Shown here in pieces: positions 1 through 7,423 of a DNA stretch of 52,371 nt. A model generated the notes under the pieces. The model was not told where the DNA came from, made no database searches, and was given only the letters and a program-made list of their open reading frames with translations. Every line of letters begins with the position of its first letter. Position 1 is the stretch's first letter. The position numbers were made by a program, and so were the translations under genes. This stretch comes from JBHENC01 sp051000345 (lineage in GTDB: Bacteria > Acidobacteriota > Blastocatellia > Pyrinomonadales > Pyrinomonadaceae). The stretch spans positions 1-52,371 of the forward strand of contig JBPCOJ010000011.1 of NCBI GenBank assembly GCA_051000345.1, in the 5' to 3' direction.

Positions 1-305
1 TCGATGTAGTTATAAATTTCGCCGTTGAAGGTCAGCGTGTAGCGCTCGTCTTCCGAGAGCATTGGCTGATGCCCGGCGCGGCTCGTGTCAATGATTGCGA
101 GCCGACGATGGCCGAGCGCGACACAAAGTTCGCTTGCCTCTTCGTTGTCGCCGTCGCTGCTACGGCTACTGCGGTTACTACTATCGTCAACGACGGAACG
201 CGTCCACACACCTTCGTCGTCGCGCCCGCGATGCTCTATGCTTTCGAGCATTGCCGCAATGCGTTGACCTGCTTCAGAATGAATTAATCCGGCGATGCCA
301 CACAT
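1..305 (-). CDS. Asparagine-synthase-like glutamine amidotransferase, N-terminal part (cut by window edge)
   Basis: Reading leftwards from an ATG at 305, the frame is open to the window edge (101 codons, no stop). It begins MCGIAGLIH, the signature of class II (Ntn) glutamine amidotransferases, where Cys2 is the nucleophile that releases ammonia from glutamine. Further family landmarks follow: LGHRRLAIID near residue 70 and FNGEIYNY at the cut end. The missing C-terminal part should carry the ATP-binding synthetase domain, so the asparagine synthase call rests on the N-terminus only. Two oddities are visible. The usual HRGPDDEG reads HRGRDDEG, and a Ser/Arg/Asp-rich insert of about 20 residues precedes LGHRRLAIID. 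It lies 64 bp downstream of the leftward glycosyltransferase and probably shares its transcript. In polysaccharide loci such paralogues often amidate sugars or peptides rather than make free asparagine (inference). Confidence 0.85.
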   Translation of the reverse strand, partial: MCGIAGLIHSEAGQRIAAMLESIEHRGRDDEGVWTRSVVDDSSNRSSRSSDGDNEEASELCVALGHRRLAIIDTSRAGHQPMLSEDERYTLTFNGEIYNYI

Positions 306-369
306 ATATGTTCGACGATAAGTGACGAATTGAAGGAAAGCAACCGACGGCGCAAAGCAGTGTTCGCGG

Positions 370-1551
370 TTACGCGGTAAACATCGCACTGCCGCTACTA
401 TTGTTGCTATGCCCGCGCGTTTCGCCCTCCATCATTTGACGATAGATTTCGACGTACTCCGGCGTCACCGCCCGCGCGGTAAATTGCTGCGCCTTCTCTT
501 GGTTGTGGCGCGCCATTTGTTCGCGCGCTTCGCTGTGCTGCAAAAGATAGATGATTTTTTCGGCGAGCATTTCGGGATTCTTCGGCTTCGTCCAGAGACA
601 ATTATCCGGCTCATTCAGATAATCGGCGGCGGCGCGAATGCGCGTCGTGATGACGGGCGTTCCGGCGGCCACGGCATTGAAGATGACCATCGGGAAGCCT
701 TCGTAGTGATACGTCGGAAACAGCAGCATCGTGCTGTTGGCATAAAATGCGATGGTCTCGGCTTCGGGAATGAAACCGCAAAAGCGCACGCATTCTTGCA
801 GCTTCTCTTTTTTGACTTTCGCTTTTGCTTCCGCCATTGCCTCGCCGTCGCCGACGCAAAAAAGCACGAAGCTGTGATTGCGATCCCGTAAAAGCCTGCA
901 CGCTTCGATCACGTCGAGCAATCCTTTCGCCGGAATAAATCTGGCGATAAAGAGCAAGACAGGCACATCCGCATTGATGTTCATTTCGTCGTAGAAGGCG
1001 CGCCGTTGCCGTGCGTCGGGCAGCATCGGCGTTTGCACGACGTTCTTCACGATGAAAACTTTTCGTTCATCGACTCCCGCGCGCACGAAGTTTTCTTTTT
1101 CTTCGGACGACAAAACACCGATGCCGTCCGCGCGCTTTAACAACGCTCTGCCCGAAAGTTTCAAGACCGGGTTTTTCGTTTGCAGCAGAGCGGCATCCGA
1201 GCCGTGAAATTTCAAAAAAACTTTAACATCGAACGTGCGCAGGAAGAACAAAGTCACGACATCGCGCAGCACTGCCTTCGGATCGAACGATGTATTCAAG
1301 TGAACGATGTCGAAGCGCGCCGCCTTTAGTTTTCGCCGGAAGCGTGAAGCCGTTCGCAAGACTCTCAAGACTCTATCCGACAAGCTGATTTTTTCAGGCT
1401 CGCCCGCGTGGACATATACTTCTTCATCAATTGTAAATTCCTGCCTTCGTAGTTCTTCGACGAACGGCGGCTCGCACGCGATGGGGCCGCCGCGAGAAAG
1501 CTTGTCCGGCATTCCCACAAGGATACGCAACGTTGGTTTGGTCTCGATCAA
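370..1551 (-). CDS. GT4-family glycosyltransferase
   Basis: This 393-residue protein has the two-Rossmann (GT-B) layout of glycosyltransferase family 4. The N-terminal acceptor half contains LKFHGSDA near residue 113. The C-terminal nucleotide-sugar half contains LLFIARFIPAKGLLDV near 200 and YEGFPMVIFNAVAAGTPVI near 290. It should add a sugar from an NDP-sugar to a lipid-linked glycan on the cytoplasmic face; donor and acceptor cannot be read from sequence. The EX7E motif typical of retaining GT4 enzymes appears as EGFPMVIFN, with Asn at the second Glu position. The start is a TTG at 1551 giving MIETKPTLRI; no better ATG or clear Shine-Dalgarno sequence is visible, so the first few residues are uncertain. 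It is divergent from the rightward polysaccharide genes, with a 284-bp gap between them, and precedes the partial amidotransferase. Confidence 0.85.
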   Translation of the reverse strand: MIETKPTLRILVGMPDKLSRGGPIACEPPFVEELRRQEFTIDEEVYVHAGEPEKISLSDRVLRVLRTASRFRRKLKAARFDIVHLNTSFDPKAVLRDVVTLFFLRTFDVKVFLKFHGSDAALLQTKNPVLKLSGRALLKRADGIGVLSSEEKENFVRAGVDERKVFIVKNVVQTPMLPDARQRRAFYDEMNINADVPVLLFIARFIPAKGLLDVIEACRLLRDRNHSFVLFCVGDGEAMAEAKAKVKKEKLQECVRFCGFIPEAETIAFYANSTMLLFPTYHYEGFPMVIFNAVAAGTPVITTRIRAAADYLNEPDNCLWTKPKNPEMLAEKIIYLLQHSEAREQMARHNQEKAQQFTARAVTPEYVEIYRQMMEGETRGHSNNSSGSAMFTA

Positions 1552-1663
1552 TGAAGATTCGTTTTAAGCAATCGTGATGCAGGCTGATTACGGCGATGGC
1601 AAAATTTCCGTGTAAAATTATTCAAATTTGCGATGTAAGTTTCGATACAAACGGGTGATTGCG

Positions 1664-1691
1664 TTGACATGCGTTTCAAGCGAGTTATAAA
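1664..1691 (+). promoter_or_regulatory. Sigma70-type promoter of the rightward polysaccharide genes
   Basis: TTGACA at 1664-1669, a 16-bp spacer, then TATAAA at 1686-1691. It lies in the divergent gap 1552-1835, about 140 bp before the methyltransferase start, so a fairly long leader would be transcribed. The call rests on pattern match only. Confidence 0.6.
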
Positions 1692-1835
1692 AGCCGCGCA
1701 AATTCGTCGAAGCCTGCCAGACCGCCGCGAAAATAATCCACGCGCAGAGGCTTCTTTGCGAATCGAAGACTATAACGCAGCCTTCGCCGAACATGGAAGC
1801 ACGGGCAGAATTTGACAGCCCCTTAACGATGAAAG

Positions 1836-2870
1836 ATGATGAGGCGCTGGCAGCGTGCATTCGTTATGAGACAGCGATTATTACAGTATCTGGCGTGTCC
1901 TGAATGCGGCGGCGCAATCGAACTGCTGTCGGCGGCGCGCACAGAGGGCGATGAAATTTTGGAAGGCGTTTTGAACTGCATTAAGTGCGCGCGTTGCTTT
2001 CCCGTTGCGCGGGGCGTTCCGCGCTTCGTCGATCTGCGTGAGATGGAAGCAGACAAGGCCGCGACTGCCGCGAGTTTCGGCTGGGAGTGGCAACACTTTT
2101 CGCGCGTGGATGAGCATTACGCGAAACAGTTTTTAGGTTGGATCGCGCCCGTCGAATCTGAATTCTTTCAAAACAAAATCGTGCTCGAAGGCGGCTGCGG
2201 CAAGGGTCGGCACACGCGGCTCGCGGCGGAGTGGGGAGCGCGCGATGTGATTGCGATTGATGTGAGCGAGGCAGTCGAAACCGCCTACGCCGCGACGCGC
2301 AATCTCCCGAACGCGCATATCATTCAAGCGGATATTTATAAGTTGCCGCTGCGCAAAATTTTCGATTACGCGTTTTCCGTCGGCGTGCTGCATCACTTGC
2401 CGAAACCGCAGGCGGGCTTTGCCGCGCTCGCTGCAAAAATCAAAAGGGGCGGGCATCTTTCGGCGTGGGTCTACGGCGCGGAGAATAACGCTTGGATTAC
2501 GCGCTGGATCAATCCGATGCGCGAGAAAATTACTTCGCGCATCAGCCCGCGCGCTTTGCTGCATGTCTCGAAGTTGCCAGCGGCGGCGCTCTACGCGGCG
2601 ACGAAACTCGTGTACGCGCCCTTGAATAAAAGCGCAAAGGGAGAAAGCTACGCGCGCCGTCTTTTCTACAACGATTACCTGAAGGCCATCTCCGTCTTCG
2701 GCTGGCACGAACAGCACGCCATTGTCTTCGATCACTTGATTGCGCCGACGGCCTTTTACATTTCGCGCGCGGAGTTTGAAACTTGGTGGCGCGACATCGA
2801 CGCACAGGACGTGCAAATAAGTTGGCACAACAGCAATAGCTGGCGCGGCTTCGGACGCATAGATGTGTAA
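1836..2870 (+). CDS. Class I SAM-dependent methyltransferase with N-terminal zinc ribbon
   Basis: This 344-residue protein joins a Trm112-like zinc ribbon (Cys pairs CPEC at 21-24 and CIKCARC at 48-54) to a class I methyltransferase. The SAM-binding glycine loop is VLEGGCGKGRHT near residue 115, followed by an acidic ribose-binding strand VIAIDVS and the VGVLHHLPKP region. The architecture is common in polysaccharide and natural-product loci, where such enzymes methylate sugars or lipids; the substrate here is unknown. The gene opens the rightward run behind the promoter at 1664. The first ATG (1836) gives a ten-residue lead (MMRRWQRAFV) before MRQRLLQYLACPECGG. The ATG at 1866, where the family usually begins, is a serious alternative start. 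Neither start has a convincing ribosome binding site. Confidence 0.82.
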   Translation: MMRRWQRAFVMRQRLLQYLACPECGGAIELLSAARTEGDEILEGVLNCIKCARCFPVARGVPRFVDLREMEADKAATAASFGWEWQHFSRVDEHYAKQFLGWIAPVESEFFQNKIVLEGGCGKGRHTRLAAEWGARDVIAIDVSEAVETAYAATRNLPNAHIIQADIYKLPLRKIFDYAFSVGVLHHLPKPQAGFAALAAKIKRGGHLSAWVYGAENNAWITRWINPMREKITSRISPRALLHVSKLPAAALYAATKLVYAPLNKSAKGESYARRLFYNDYLKAISVFGWHEQHAIVFDHLIAPTAFYISRAEFETWWRDIDAQDVQISWHNSNSWRGFGRIDV

Positions 2871-2902
2871 TTCGCCGCCGCTTGACAGTTCGACAGCGAA
2901 GC

Positions 2903-4033
2903 ATGAACATCGAAAAACAAACGATGAGTTACTACGACGAAGAAGACACATTAATGCGGCGGCCAAAGGCGAGCGTTGCGCCTGTAAGCATTGCTGCTGC
3001 TGCTGTCGCCGACGAAGACACTTTGATGCGGCAGCAGCCCGCCGCGACGATTGATGAAGAAGCGCCGTTGATTTCCATCTTTCTGCCCGTCCTCAACGAA
3101 GAACCGAATTTGCGCCCGCTTCACGGAAAGATCGACGAAGCGCTCGCCGCGCTCAAAGAAACCGCCGAGATTATTTACGTTGACGACGGCTCGACAGACG
3201 GAAGCTTAAAAGTTTTGCGTGAGCTTGCGCGCCTGGATGCGCGCGTGAGAGTCGTCGCGCTGCGCCGCAACTACGGGCAGACGGCGGCGATGTCGGCGGG
3301 CATTGACGCGGCGCGCGGCGAAATATTGATTCCGATGGACGCGGATTTACAAAACGATCCGGCGGACATTCAAAGATTGATCGCAAAATTGAACGAAGGC
3401 TACGACGTAGTTTCCGGCTGGCGTAAAAATCGCAAGGACAAGATGATGACGCGGAAATTGCCTTCGATGCTCGCCAATCGTTTGATCTCTTGGATCGGCG
3501 AAGTGCCGCTGCATGATTACGGCTGTTCTTTGAAGGCTTACCGCCGCGACGTGCTCAAGGACGTGCGGCTCTACGGAGAGATGCACCGCTTTATTCCGAT
3601 CTATGCGTCGTGGGCGGGCGCGCGCGTCGCGGAGATTCCCGTCGAGCATCATCCGCGCACGATGGGCAAATCGAAGTACGGATTATCGCGCACGCTGAAA
3701 GTCGTTTTCGATTTAATGACAATCAAATTTATGGCGTCGTATCAAACGAAACCGATTTACGTGTTCGGCACATTCGGGATGATCGCGTTCGCCGTTTCAC
3801 TGCTCGCAGGGCTATGGGCAATCATCCGAAAGCTCGAAGGCGAATCGTTCATTAAAAATCCGCTGCCGATCCTGTGCATCGTAATGTTTGCTGTCGGCGT
3901 GCAATTTCTGTTGATGGGACTCCTCGCCGAAATGCTCGTCCGTACTTACCACGAATCGCAGGATAAGCCGATCTACGCCGTGCGCGAAAGAATTGGTCAG
4001 GAGTCAGGAGCCAGAAGTCAGAAGTCAGAATAA
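2903..4033 (+). CDS. GT2-family membrane-associated glycosyltransferase (ArnC/DPM1-like)
   Basis: The GT-A catalytic domain (about residues 50-270 of 376) shows ISIFLPVLNEE, the UDP-sugar-binding VDDGSTDGS near 92, and PMDADLQNDP near 144. Two C-terminal membrane helices (about 282-306 and 320-347) follow. This is the polyprenyl-phosphate glycosyltransferase arrangement (dolichol-phosphate mannosyltransferase, ArnC, GtrB), so it probably loads a sugar onto undecaprenyl phosphate at the inner membrane. The N-terminal 50 residues are extra and contain a near-duplicate acidic segment, DEEDTLMRRP and DEDTLMRQQP. The ATG at 2903 was chosen; a TTG at 2882 and an ATG at 2924 are in frame. The last dozen residues (GQESGARSQKSE) and the stop codon are encoded by an intergenic heptamer repeat that begins at 3996. 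Confidence 0.88.
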   Translation: MNIEKQTMSYYDEEDTLMRRPKASVAPVSIAAAAVADEDTLMRQQPAATIDEEAPLISIFLPVLNEEPNLRPLHGKIDEALAALKETAEIIYVDDGSTDGSLKVLRELARLDARVRVVALRRNYGQTAAMSAGIDAARGEILIPMDADLQNDPADIQRLIAKLNEGYDVVSGWRKNRKDKMMTRKLPSMLANRLISWIGEVPLHDYGCSLKAYRRDVLKDVRLYGEMHRFIPIYASWAGARVAEIPVEHHPRTMGKSKYGLSRTLKVVFDLMTIKFMASYQTKPIYVFGTFGMIAFAVSLLAGLWAIIRKLEGESFIKNPLPILCIVMFAVGVQFLLMGLLAEMLVRTYHESQDKPIYAVRERIGQESGARSQKSE

Positions 4034-4144
4034 ATGCGGGCAATGCGAGCGCGGAAAATACTATCAATGTGGCACAGTTGCAAATGGCACAAGCGTTGCG
4101 GGCGCTTCGCCTTCTGTCTCCTGACTCCCGGCTTCTGACTTCTA
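3996..4144. repeat. GTCAGRA heptamer palindrome, copy 1
   Basis: The left arm (3996-4030) is five consecutive heptamers of the form GTCAGGA/GTCAGAA (one has GCCAGAA), ending in TAAA. The right arm (4112-4144) is four inverted heptamers (TTCTGAC/TCCTGAC type) plus a remnant, ending TTTTA. About 80 bp of unrelated core separates them. The left arm lies inside the 3' end of the GT2 gene, and the right arm ends a few bases before the asparagine synthase ATG. Confidence 0.85.
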
Positions 4145-4148
4145 TTTT

Positions 4149-6101
4149 ATGTGTGGTATCGCCGGATGGTCTAACCTGAGTGCGCGCGCCGATGCGTCGT
4201 CCGACGTGTGCGCGAAAGAAGTTCTGCGCGCGATGTGCGAGCGCTTGACGCATCGCGGCCCCGATTCGGAAGGCTTGATGACGGCAGCGGGCGGCAGCGT
4301 CGCGCTCGGAATGCGGCGGCTCGCAATCATCGATTTGGCGACGGGCGAGCAGCCCGCGATTAATGAAGACGCCTCGGTCAGCGTCATCCTCAACGGCGAA
4401 ATTTATAACTACCGCGAATTGCGCAAAGACCTCGCGCAGCGCGGGCATCGCTTCAAATCTCAATCGGACACGGAAGTGCTGCCGCATCTTTACGAAGAAT
4501 ACGGCACGGGATTGCTCGAACATCTCGACGGCATGTTTGCCTTTGCGTTGTGGGACGCTTCCGCGCGCAAACTTTTTCTCGCGCGTGACCGCTTCGGAGA
4601 AAAGCCGCTTTACTGGGGCGTGTTCGATCATCAACTTCTTTTTGCGTCCGAGCCGAAAGCCTTGCTCGCGCATCCGCTCGTCGAGCCGCGTCTGCATCTG
4701 CAAGCGCTCCGGCAATATCTCTCCTTCGATTACGTGCCAGCGCCGCTTTCGATTTACGAAGGCATCAACAAGCTTCCCGCCGCGCATTATCTCACGCTCG
4801 AAGACGGCACGATTGAAGTCAAACCGTACTGGCGTTTGAGCTACGCAAAACAATCGCCTGTGCCAACGGAAAAAGAGGCTGCGGAGCAGGTGCGCGAGTT
4901 GTTGTTCGATGCCGTGCGCAAGCAGCTTGTGGCGGATGTGCCGCTCGGCATATTGCTATCGGGCGGCGTGGATTCTTCGATGATCGCGGCGCTCGCCGTG
5001 CGCGCATCGAGCGAGCCTGTCAAAACATTTTCGATTTCGTTTGCCGAATCGTCGTTCGACGAATCGAGGTATGCACGCGGCGTCGCTGAATTTTTGGGAA
5101 CGGATCATCACGAAGAACGCTTGAGCGCGAATCTTGCGGCAACGCTCGTCGGCGACATAGGTTCATGGATGGACGAGCCTTTGAGCGATCCGTCGCTCGT
5201 GCCGACTTATTTGCTATCGCGCTTCACGCGAAGGCACGTCACGGTTGCGCTCGGCGGCGACGGCGGCGACGAACTCTTCGCGGGCTATCCGACGTATCGG
5301 GCGCACGCTTGGGCGCGAGCCTACACGCGCGTGCCTCGATTCTTGCGGCGCGCGCTCGTCGAGCCTTTTGTGCGCAGGCTGCCTGTGAAAACGAAAAATC
5401 TTTCGTTCGATTACAAAGCGCGCCGGTTCGTTGCGGGCGCGGATTACGAAGACGTGGCGCGGCATCACGGCTGGTTCGGCTCGTTTATGCCGCTTGAGCA
5501 AGCGAAGCTTTTGACCGCCGAAGTGCAGCGTGCGACAAACGCGGATATTTACAGCGACGCGCGGCGAATGCTCCGTGAAGATTGCGATGCGGCGACGCTC
5601 GTCGAGCAGATGCAGTATCTGGACACGCGCTTGTATCTGGCCGGAGACATTTTGACGAAAGTGGATCGCGCGAGCATGGCCGTGTCTTTGGAAGTGCGCG
5701 CGCCGTTTCTAGACAGGCACGTAGCCGAATACGCCGCGTCGCTTCCTCTCGCTTACAAACTTCGCGGGCGCACATCGAAATATATTTTGAAGCAAGCGGC
5801 GCGCGAACTTGTGCCAGCGTTCGTCGGCAAGCGCGGCAAAAAAGGCTTCGGCGTGCCGGTCGCGGAGTGGCTAAAGAAAACCTTGCGCCCGCTGGCGCGC
5901 GATCTTCTCTCGCCGGAACGCCTGCGCCGTCACGGATTATTTGATCCGCAGTATGTCACGCGATTGCAGGACGAACACGAGCGCGGAATTGCTAATCACC
6001 GCAAACTTCTATGGACGCTTTTGATGTTTGAACTCTGGCACGAAAGCTTTATCGACACGCCGCGCCGCATCGAAAGCCACGCATCGGAAATCAGATTGTA
6101 G
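4149..6101 (+). CDS. asnB: Asparagine synthase (glutamine-hydrolysing)
   Basis: A complete 650-residue enzyme. The class II amidotransferase domain starts MCGIAGWSN (Cys2 nucleophile) with THRGPDSEG, MRRLAIIDLATGEQPA and LNGEIYNY. The synthetase domain has the pyrophosphate loop SGGVDSS at residues 271-277 and LGGDGGDELFAGYPTY further on. It should transfer ammonia from glutamine to a carboxylate activated with ATP, classically aspartate. The length, somewhat above housekeeping AsnB, and the position between GT2 and an unknown polysaccharide gene fit the amidotransferases of capsule/exosortase-type loci, so sugar or peptide amidation is possible (inference). All key residues seen are intact. 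The start is fixed by the need for Cys2. The stop codon at 6099-6101 abuts another heptamer-like repeat. Confidence 0.92.
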   Translation: MCGIAGWSNLSARADASSDVCAKEVLRAMCERLTHRGPDSEGLMTAAGGSVALGMRRLAIIDLATGEQPAINEDASVSVILNGEIYNYRELRKDLAQRGHRFKSQSDTEVLPHLYEEYGTGLLEHLDGMFAFALWDASARKLFLARDRFGEKPLYWGVFDHQLLFASEPKALLAHPLVEPRLHLQALRQYLSFDYVPAPLSIYEGINKLPAAHYLTLEDGTIEVKPYWRLSYAKQSPVPTEKEAAEQVRELLFDAVRKQLVADVPLGILLSGGVDSSMIAALAVRASSEPVKTFSISFAESSFDESRYARGVAEFLGTDHHEERLSANLAATLVGDIGSWMDEPLSDPSLVPTYLLSRFTRRHVTVALGGDGGDELFAGYPTYRAHAWARAYTRVPRFLRRALVEPFVRRLPVKTKNLSFDYKARRFVAGADYEDVARHHGWFGSFMPLEQAKLLTAEVQRATNADIYSDARRMLREDCDAATLVEQMQYLDTRLYLAGDILTKVDRASMAVSLEVRAPFLDRHVAEYAASLPLAYKLRGRTSKYILKQAARELVPAFVGKRGKKGFGVPVAEWLKKTLRPLARDLLSPERLRRHGLFDPQYVTRLQDEHERGIANHRKLLWTLLMFELWHESFIDTPRRIESHASEIRL

Positions 6102-6155
6102 ATGTCGGATGTTAGATGCCGGTGAAAATAGATGCTGATGAAAGTATCCGGCATC
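6101..6155. repeat. GATGNNN heptamer repeat with inverted end
   Basis: Three heptamers, GATGTCG, GATGTTA and GATGCCG (6101-6121), start on the last base of the asnB stop codon. GATGCCGG at 6115-6122 is mirrored by CCGGCATC at 6148-6155, so the stretch can fold. It resembles the other heptamer palindromes in layout but has a different unit and a reduced right arm. Confidence 0.55.
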
Positions 6156-6184
6156 ATTCTGATATAGCGTTCGGTTCTTATTTT

Positions 6185-7399
6185 ATGAACGACTTGCGTT
6201 GCGCGTATGAGAGTCTGGCGAAGTGGTGTCGCGCGCGTGAATTCGCGGGGCATGATCCGTTTGATGGACTAAACAGTCGCGTGTTTCAGGCGACGCCGCT
6301 CAGACATTCGCGCGCGGCGCGGCTTGTGTGGACGCAAGCCTTCAAGCGTTCGCCCGTCGATTTGCGCGCGCTGGCGGGCGTTCCCGTTGAAAGAAACAGC
6401 AAGGGAACGTCGCTCTTTGCGCTGGCGGCGCTGGCGGATTTTCGCGCGCGTCGAACAAAGGATGCGGAGAGAGAGGCGCGTGCGTTGCTGGATAATCTGG
6501 CGGCGGCGCAGATTGGCGGATGGAGCGGCGCGGCATGGGGCTATAATTTCGATTGGCAGGGACGCGCTTTTTATGCGCCGAAGAATACGCCGACGATTGT
6601 GCCGACGGCGTTTGCCGCGCGCGCGTTTATCGAAGCGGCAAAAGCTTTTGATGACAAAGAATATTTGAAGATAGCACGTAGCGCATGTGAATTTATCTTG
6701 CGCGATTTGCGGCGAAGCCATGAGAGCGGCGACGCGGGAGACGGGGAAGTTTGCTGGAGCTACACACCGCTGGATACAACGCGTGTTTTTAACGCGAGTT
6801 TGCTGGCGGCGGAAACGCTGGCGGGCGTCGCGGCGTTGACCGGCGAAAAAGATTTGCGCGAATGGGCTGTGCGCGGGGCGCGTTATGTGGTGCGACGCCA
6901 GCGCGCGGACGGTTCGTGGGCGTATGGCGCGGACGGCTATCAATCGTGGGCTGATAATTTTCACACGGCTTTTATATTGACGAGCCTCTCGCGGATCATC
7001 GAGGCGAGCGAAAAGGCCGAAAGCGGCGACGGCGCAAATGTGAATGCCGTAGTCCGTGATGAATTTGTCGGGGCTGTGCGGCGCGGTTATGAATTCTGGC
7101 GCGCTTCGTTCTTTCTTGCGGACGGGTGGCCGAAATACTACCATGACAAACTTTATCCGGCGGACGCACACTCGGCTGGAGCCGCCATTGCCGCGCTCGT
7201 CGAATTACAGTGGCTCGATTCGGATGCCTTGAATCTCGCCGAAAAAATTGCGCGCTGGGCTATCGATAAGCTGCGCGACGAACGCGGCTTCTTTTACTAT
7301 CAACGCCGCCGCTTCTACACCGTCCGCACGCCCTACATGCGTTGGTCACAGGCGTGGATGCTTTACGCTTTAGCAAGATTGTTGGAAGCGAGGGATTAG
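6185..7399 (+). CDS. Alpha/alpha-toroid-like protein of a polysaccharide locus, function unknown
   Basis: I do not recognise a named family with certainty. The roughly 404-residue protein is cytoplasmic-looking, without signal or membrane helix. It is built of repeated helical hairpins with recurring aromatic/glycine motifs: GWSGAAWGYNFDWQGRAF, TPTIVPTAFAARAFIEAA, CWSYTPLD, RQRADGSWAYGADG and WADNFHTAFILTSL. These resemble the QW-type and glycosidase-like repeats of (alpha/alpha)6 barrels such as terpene cyclases, lyases and epimerases. Acidic and aromatic residues cluster in the loops, as in a carbohydrate-binding groove. Relatives in databases often carry unreliable labels, so I assign no reaction. 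The ATG at 6185 (MNDLRCAYES) is preferred over one at 6116, which lies inside the repeat region. It sits between asnB and DUF354 in one orientation, so a role in glycan modification is the natural guess. Confidence 0.7.
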   Translation: MNDLRCAYESLAKWCRAREFAGHDPFDGLNSRVFQATPLRHSRAARLVWTQAFKRSPVDLRALAGVPVERNSKGTSLFALAALADFRARRTKDAEREARALLDNLAAAQIGGWSGAAWGYNFDWQGRAFYAPKNTPTIVPTAFAARAFIEAAKAFDDKEYLKIARSACEFILRDLRRSHESGDAGDGEVCWSYTPLDTTRVFNASLLAAETLAGVAALTGEKDLREWAVRGARYVVRRQRADGSWAYGADGYQSWADNFHTAFILTSLSRIIEASEKAESGDGANVNAVVRDEFVGAVRRGYEFWRASFFLADGWPKYYHDKLYPADAHSAGAAIAALVELQWLDSDALNLAEKIARWAIDKLRDERGFFYYQRRRFYTVRTPYMRWSQAWMLYALARLLEARD

Positions 7400-7419
7400 C
7401 AATCGCAAATCTAAAATTC
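7400..7419. repeat. Single AATCG-type heptamer arm
   Basis: CAATCGCAAATCTAAAATTC begins immediately after the stop codon at 7397-7399. It matches the right arm of the longer copy at 27171-27277. No inverted partner arm is visible before the next gene. Confidence 0.5.
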
Positions 7420-7423
7420 TCCG

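Noticed and set aside
3996..4144. CRISPR array
   Set aside because: The repeats are seven bases long, contiguous and inverted in two arms, with no regular spacers and no cas genes.
3852..4853. Long leftward open frame antisense to the end of GT2 and the start of asnB
   Set aside because: It lies opposite two well-recognised proteins, is Arg-rich without domains, and owes its openness to the codon bias of the real genes.
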